A stretch of 8,679 nt of DNA from the NCBI GenBank assembly GCA_023265235.1, contig JAHFUF010000064.1, forward strand, positions 2,373-11,051, read 5' to 3'. A program made the position numbers and the translations under genes. Source of the stretch: Blastocatellia bacterium (GTDB lineage Bacteria > Acidobacteriota > Blastocatellia > Chloracidobacteriales > JADJPF01). The stretch's first letter is position 1. Each line of letters opens with the position of its first letter. The notes below the pieces were generated by a model. That model made no database searches. It was not told the DNA's origin and was given only the letters and a program-made list of their open reading frames with translations. This document shows, one piece after another, positions 5,622 to 8,679 of the stretch.

Positions 5622-6596
5622 TTAATTTTCTAACCAACATGCAGAATAGTGCTCAGCATTAATTTGTCGAATTGGTGGAAATTCTTGACACTGGGTTGTT
5701 GCACTGCTACAACGAGGAGAAAAAGGACATCCCTTAGGTAAGTTTGATAGATCTGGAGGTAAACCTGGGATTTGAAATAATTTTTTTTGCTCTATCAACG
5801 GATCAGGGACAGACTTTAATAACCCTTTTGTATAAGGATGATGAGGGTTAGAGAATAATTCCTCTGTAGGAGCGTACTCAACTATTTTTCCTGCATACAT
5901 TACCCCAGTATGGTCTGTCATTCCTGCTACTATGCCTAAGTCGTGAGTAATTAAAATTACAGACGTGCCTATTTTTTCCTTTAATCCTTTTATTAACTCT
6001 AAAATTTGTGCCTGAATGGTCACATCTAGTGCTGTAGTCGGTTCATCAGCAATAAGTAGCTCTGGCTTACAGGAAAGTGCCATAGCAATCATTACACGCT
6101 GTCGCATTCCTCCAGAAAATTGATGAGAATAATCATCAATTCGCCTAGAAGCATCAGCAATACCCACAAGCTCTAACATTTCAATAGCCTTTTTGCGTGC
6201 TTGGCTGTTATTCAATCCTTCGTGTAATTGAGTAATCTCCATTAACTGAGCACCGATTTTCATAAATGGGTTGAGTGAAGTCATAGGATCTTGAAAAATC
6301 ATTGCGATTCGTTTGCCACGAATACGGCGAATTTCGTTTTCTGGTATTTTCATCAAGTCTTTATTATCAAAAATGACTTCACCGCCAACAATTTTTCCAG
6401 GAGGGTAAGGAATTAAACGTAAGATAGAAAGATTAGTGACAGATTTACCTGAACCAGACTCTCCAACAATACCTAAAGTTTCTCCTAGTTTTAAGTCAAA
6501 AGAAACACCGTCAACGGCTTTTACTACTGCGCCATCGCCATAAAAATGAGTTTGGAGATTACGAACAGAAAGAATTGCAGAGTTGCTTTTAGCCAT
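5622..6596 (-). CDS. oppD: Oligopeptide/dipeptide ABC transporter ATP-binding protein, OppD/DppD type
   Basis: The first ATPase of the peptide importer, 324 residues, full length for the family. Motifs in order: Walker A GESGSGKS (45-52), Q-loop FQDP (101-104), ABC signature SGGMRQR (161-167), Walker B LLIADEP (180-186) with the following TTALD, and H-loop His218. The C-terminal peptide-transporter extension has HPYTKGLL (253-260) and the cysteine set C290, C296, C303 and C320. Together with OppF it would form an asymmetric nucleotide-binding pair driving peptide uptake through OppB/OppC. It starts 4 bp after the oppC stop, and its Shine-Dalgarno (AAAGGA, 6610-6605, 8 nt before the ATG) overlaps the end of oppC, consistent with tight cotranslation. 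It resembles OppF but is clearly a distinct paralogue, as expected for this transporter class. Confidence 0.95.
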   Translation of the reverse strand: MAKSNSAILSVRNLQTHFYGDGAVVKAVDGVSFDLKLGETLGIVGESGSGKSVTNLSILRLIPYPPGKIVGGEVIFDNKDLMKIPENEIRRIRGKRIAMIFQDPMTSLNPFMKIGAQLMEITQLHEGLNNSQARKKAIEMLELVGIADASRRIDDYSHQFSGGMRQRVMIAMALSCKPELLIADEPTTALDVTIQAQILELIKGLKEKIGTSVILITHDLGIVAGMTDHTGVMYAGKIVEYAPTEELFSNPHHPYTKGLLKSVPDPLIEQKKLFQIPGLPPDLSNLPKGCPFSPRCSSATTQCQEFPPIRQINAEHYSACWLEN

Positions 6597-6600
6597 GTAG

Positions 6601-7497
6601 CTAGTCCTTTCTCATTTGTGGATCTAGAGCATCGCGCAAGCCATCGCCAAGGAAATTTAGGCTAAAAAGCGTAATGGCCATCATTAAACCAGGAAAAATT
6701 AATTGCCAAGGGTAAACAGAAATTGCTTCTACTCCTTCATTAACCATTGTCCCCCAACTTGCTAGAGGTGGCTGTACTCCTAGGCCAAGAAAACTTAAAA
6801 ATGCTTCAGAAAGCATTGCACTAGGAATTGTTAAAGTTGTGTAAACAATGACTGGGCCTAAGGTATTAGGCACAACATGACGAAAAATAATCATCGGGGT
6901 TTCTACTCCAACAGCACGAGCGGCTTCAATAAATTCTTGGTTTTTTATTGATAAAACTTGGCCCCTCACAATACGTGCCATAGTTAGCCAAGATACTGCA
7001 CCTAGCACAAAAAAGAGCATAAAAATACTTTTAGTAAAAAATGCAAGTAACACTATGACTAAAAAAAGGTAGGGAAGCGAATAGATAACATCTACAATAC
7101 GCATCATTAATTCATCAATATAGCCACCAAAATAACCAGAAATAGCCCCATAAGTAACACCAATTACAAAGCTTACTGCTGTAGCAATTACACCAACCAT
7201 TAAAGAAATGCGTCCGCCAATTAATGAACGCACTAAAATATCGCGCCCAAGTTGATCTGTGCCAAACCAATGCTCTAGGCTAGGAGGCTCGCTACTTTTA
7301 TCTAAGTTGATTTGATCGTAAGAATAAGAAGAAAAGATAGGGACAAAAATAGAAGCTGCGACAATAATTATTAAAACTATTGCTCCAAATACAGCTAATT
7401 TATTTTTCTTCAACCTACGCCAAGCGTCTTGCCACAAACTAGTACCAACAACTAGTTGCTTTTCTTCTACTACAGTCGCACTAACTGGTTGGTTCAT
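6601..7497 (-). CDS. oppC: Peptide ABC transporter permease, OppC/DppC type
   Basis: One of two inner-membrane subunits that form the peptide channel, 298 residues. The N-terminal OppC-specific segment (LWQDAWRRLKKNKLAVFG, 21-38) leads into the first membrane helix (about 37-57), followed by the periplasmic stretch with HWFGTDQLGRD (76-86), highly conserved in this family. Further helices lie at about 95-120, 140-175, 210-235 and 265-285. The EAA loop that docks on the ATPases is EFIEAARAVGV (188-198) running to RHVVPN (206-211). The ending GDGLRDALDPQMRKD is typical of OppC/DppC. The ATG is 15 bp after the oppB stop with an AGAGG ribosome site 10 nt upstream (7512-7508). It would heterodimerise with the OppB encoded immediately upstream. 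Confidence 0.95.
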   Translation of the reverse strand: MNQPVSATVVEEKQLVVGTSLWQDAWRRLKKNKLAVFGAIVLIIIVAASIFVPIFSSYSYDQINLDKSSEPPSLEHWFGTDQLGRDILVRSLIGGRISLMVGVIATAVSFVIGVTYGAISGYFGGYIDELMMRIVDVIYSLPYLFLVIVLLAFFTKSIFMLFFVLGAVSWLTMARIVRGQVLSIKNQEFIEAARAVGVETPMIIFRHVVPNTLGPVIVYTTLTIPSAMLSEAFLSFLGLGVQPPLASWGTMVNEGVEAISVYPWQLIFPGLMMAITLFSLNFLGDGLRDALDPQMRKD

Positions 7498-7512
7498 AAA
7501 ATAGTTACCTCT

Positions 7513-8430
7513 CTATTTGTAGCTAATACGTGGATCTAGTAAACCTATGATAATATCTACTAGTAAATTCATTACTACTAGAACAGTAGAAACAAAAAGT
7601 GTTAATCCCATTACTAGAAAGTAGTCGCGTGAATTGGCTGCCTCAATAAAAATACGACCTAGCCCAGGAACAGCAAAGATCTTTTCTACTACAATTGTGC
7701 CAGCTAGGAGAAAAGTTAAGGCAGGGCCAGTAAATGAAACTACTGGGATAATTCCTCCTCGCAATGCATGACGCAAAACAACTACGCTCTCGGCTAGTCC
7801 TTTTGCTCTTGCAGTACGAATATAGTCTGCACGTAGGACTTCTAGCATTCCACTACGGGTTAACCGAGCAATGTAGGCAATATAAACCCCTGACAAGGTA
7901 AGCGCAGGTAAAATCAAGTGCTTAGGTTCTCCCCAACGTGCAGGAGGTAGCCAAAATAATGTTAATGAAAATACTATTACTAAGAGTGGCCCAAGCACGA
8001 AACTAGGGACAGAAATTCCTAGCATTGCTACTGCCATAGAAAAATAATCTACTGCTGAATTTTGTCTTAGTGATGAAATTATCCCAATACTTACTCCAAC
8101 AATTAAAGCGAACCCATAAGCAATTAATCCTAACAGTAGAGAAGTAGGCAAATGCTCGCCAATTATTTCACTTACAGTTTTGCCCGCATAGCGAGTAGAA
8201 GGCCCTAAATTACCTTTTGTTAATTCTGAAATATAGTTAATGTATTGGATATATAGAGGTTTATCTAAGCCATATTGTTTATTAAGTTCTTGGATTACTT
8301 TTGGAGGAAAAGCTTTTTCATTAGCAAAAGGGTTACCAGGAGCAAATCTTAGAAGGAAAAAAGTAAGCGTGATGATAATAAACAGAATAGGAATCATTCC
8401 TAGTAATCGTCTAAGGATTAGCTTGAGCAT
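7513..8430 (-). CDS. oppB: Peptide ABC transporter permease, OppB/DppB type
   Basis: The other membrane subunit of the peptide importer, 305 residues from the chosen start. The first helix (about 9-29) is followed by the family's periplasmic region with FAPGNPF and GNLGPSTRY (73-81), then helices at about 98-120, 132-160, 172-190, 225-250 and 272-298. The EAA loop facing the ATPases is ADYIRTARAKGLAES (201-215). The C-terminus LLDPRISYK is typical. I chose the ATG at 8430 because a strong TAGGAG site (8444-8439) lies 8 nt upstream and MLKLILRRLLGMIP is the normal family start. A GTG at 8448 would add six residues but overlaps the oppA stop and has that ribosome site inside the coding region. 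The 17-bp gap to the oppA stop suggests cotranscription. Confidence 0.95.
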   Translation of the reverse strand: MLKLILRRLLGMIPILFIIITLTFFLLRFAPGNPFANEKAFPPKVIQELNKQYGLDKPLYIQYINYISELTKGNLGPSTRYAGKTVSEIIGEHLPTSLLLGLIAYGFALIVGVSIGIISSLRQNSAVDYFSMAVAMLGISVPSFVLGPLLVIVFSLTLFWLPPARWGEPKHLILPALTLSGVYIAYIARLTRSGMLEVLRADYIRTARAKGLAESVVVLRHALRGGIIPVVSFTGPALTFLLAGTIVVEKIFAVPGLGRIFIEAANSRDYFLVMGLTLFVSTVLVVMNLLVDIIIGLLDPRISYK

Positions 8431-8438
8431 TTTTCGCG

Positions 8439-8444
8439 CTCCTA
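8439..8444 (-). promoter_or_regulatory. Shine-Dalgarno site of oppB that decides the start
   Basis: On the minus strand TAGGAG precedes the ATG at 8430 with an 8-nt spacer (CGCGAAAA). This is the best ribosome site in the operon and lies downstream of the alternative GTG at 8448, so initiation at the ATG is favoured. Confidence 0.75.
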
Positions 8445-8447
8445 ACA

Positions 8448-8679
8448 CTATTTCTTTTGAGTTAAATCATTTTCAGGTTGCCAGTTAGTATTAATAGAAA
8501 CATATTTAAGTGGATGAATATCAAATAGGTTTGGATACCAACCTTCTAGATAAGGTTTTTGCATATAGCTTAGTGCATAGAAATAAATAGGGATAATTGC
8601 TGCGTCATCAAGTAGAATTTTTTCTACTTGAGCAAGCATTTTGTTCCGTTTAACTTCGTCAGGTTCTTGATTAGCGTCT
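8448..8679 (-). CDS. oppA: Peptide-binding protein of the ABC importer, OppA/DppA family 5 (C-terminal fragment)
   Basis: Only the last 76 or so codons are in the window; the frame stays open to base 8679, so the gene continues beyond the edge and the Met codon at 8639 is internal. The segment matches the end of solute-binding protein family 5: a helix VEKILLDDAAIIPIYFY, then KPYLEGWYPN and FDIHPLKYVSI. In this family the domain closes the C-terminal lobe over the bound peptide in the periplasm. It lies at the promoter-proximal end of the operon, immediately before oppB (stop TAG at 8450-8448), as expected for the binding protein that feeds OppB/OppC. The signal peptide and ligand pocket residues are not visible, so peptide versus nickel or other substrate preference cannot be judged from this fragment. 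Confidence 0.88.
   Translation of the reverse strand, partial: DANQEPDEVKRNKMLAQVEKILLDDAAIIPIYFYALSYMQKPYLEGWYPNLFDIHPLKYVSINTNWQPENDLTQKK

Noticed and set aside
8240..8488. 82-residue + strand frame opposite oppB and the oppA end
   Set aside because: It is antisense to two recognisable transporter genes and has no motif.

Overview
The window is ordinary AT-rich bacterial chromosome: dense coding, short intergenic gaps, Shine-Dalgarno-like sites before several genes, GTG as well as ATG starts. It holds two genes on the + strand at the left (2-1946) and a long block of minus-strand genes (2081-8679). The lineage cannot be fixed from sequence alone. A secreted-type gene pair, an AT-rich coding style and REP-like palindromes of the GTAGGGGC...GCCC type would suit an environmental Gram-negative such as a low-GC Acidobacteriota or a cyanobacterium-like community member, but this is only a guess.

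Left part (2-1946, + strand): the 3' part of a PHP-domain metallohydrolase of the CehA/McbA type carrying tandem EF-hand/dockerin-like calcium loops, overlapped by 11 bp by a small exported protein of unknown function. A convergent gap (1947-2080) with a REP-like palindrome separates them from a full-length YhcG/DUF1016 PD-(D/E)XK nuclease-family protein read on the minus strand (2081-3271).

Middle (3272-3695): a 424-bp non-coding stretch unusually dense in inverted and direct repeats. They include a hairpin that may be a relic of an IS200/IS605-type right end, an 8-bp perfect hairpin, a 12-bp tandem duplication, a set of mutually exclusive stems spanning 3467-3534, and a 96-bp interval bounded by 14-nt imperfect inverted repeats. 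This is the least explained part of the window.

Right part (3696-8679, minus strand): a complete oligopeptide/dipeptide ABC importer operon in the order oppA (C-terminal end only) - oppB - oppC - oppD - oppF, followed 2 bp later by an mscS mechanosensitive channel gene. OppA binds peptide in the periplasm, OppB and OppC form the membrane channel, OppD and OppF hydrolyse ATP, and MscS would release solutes on hypo-osmotic shock. A second REP-like palindrome lies between oppD and oppF and contains a possible alternative oppF start codon in its loop. The operon promoter and the oppA 5' end lie outside the window.

I found no CRISPR array, tRNA, rRNA, intact transposase or phage gene. I do not see convincing evidence of a new multi-gene system. 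The structured intergenic region is the best candidate for something undescribed.
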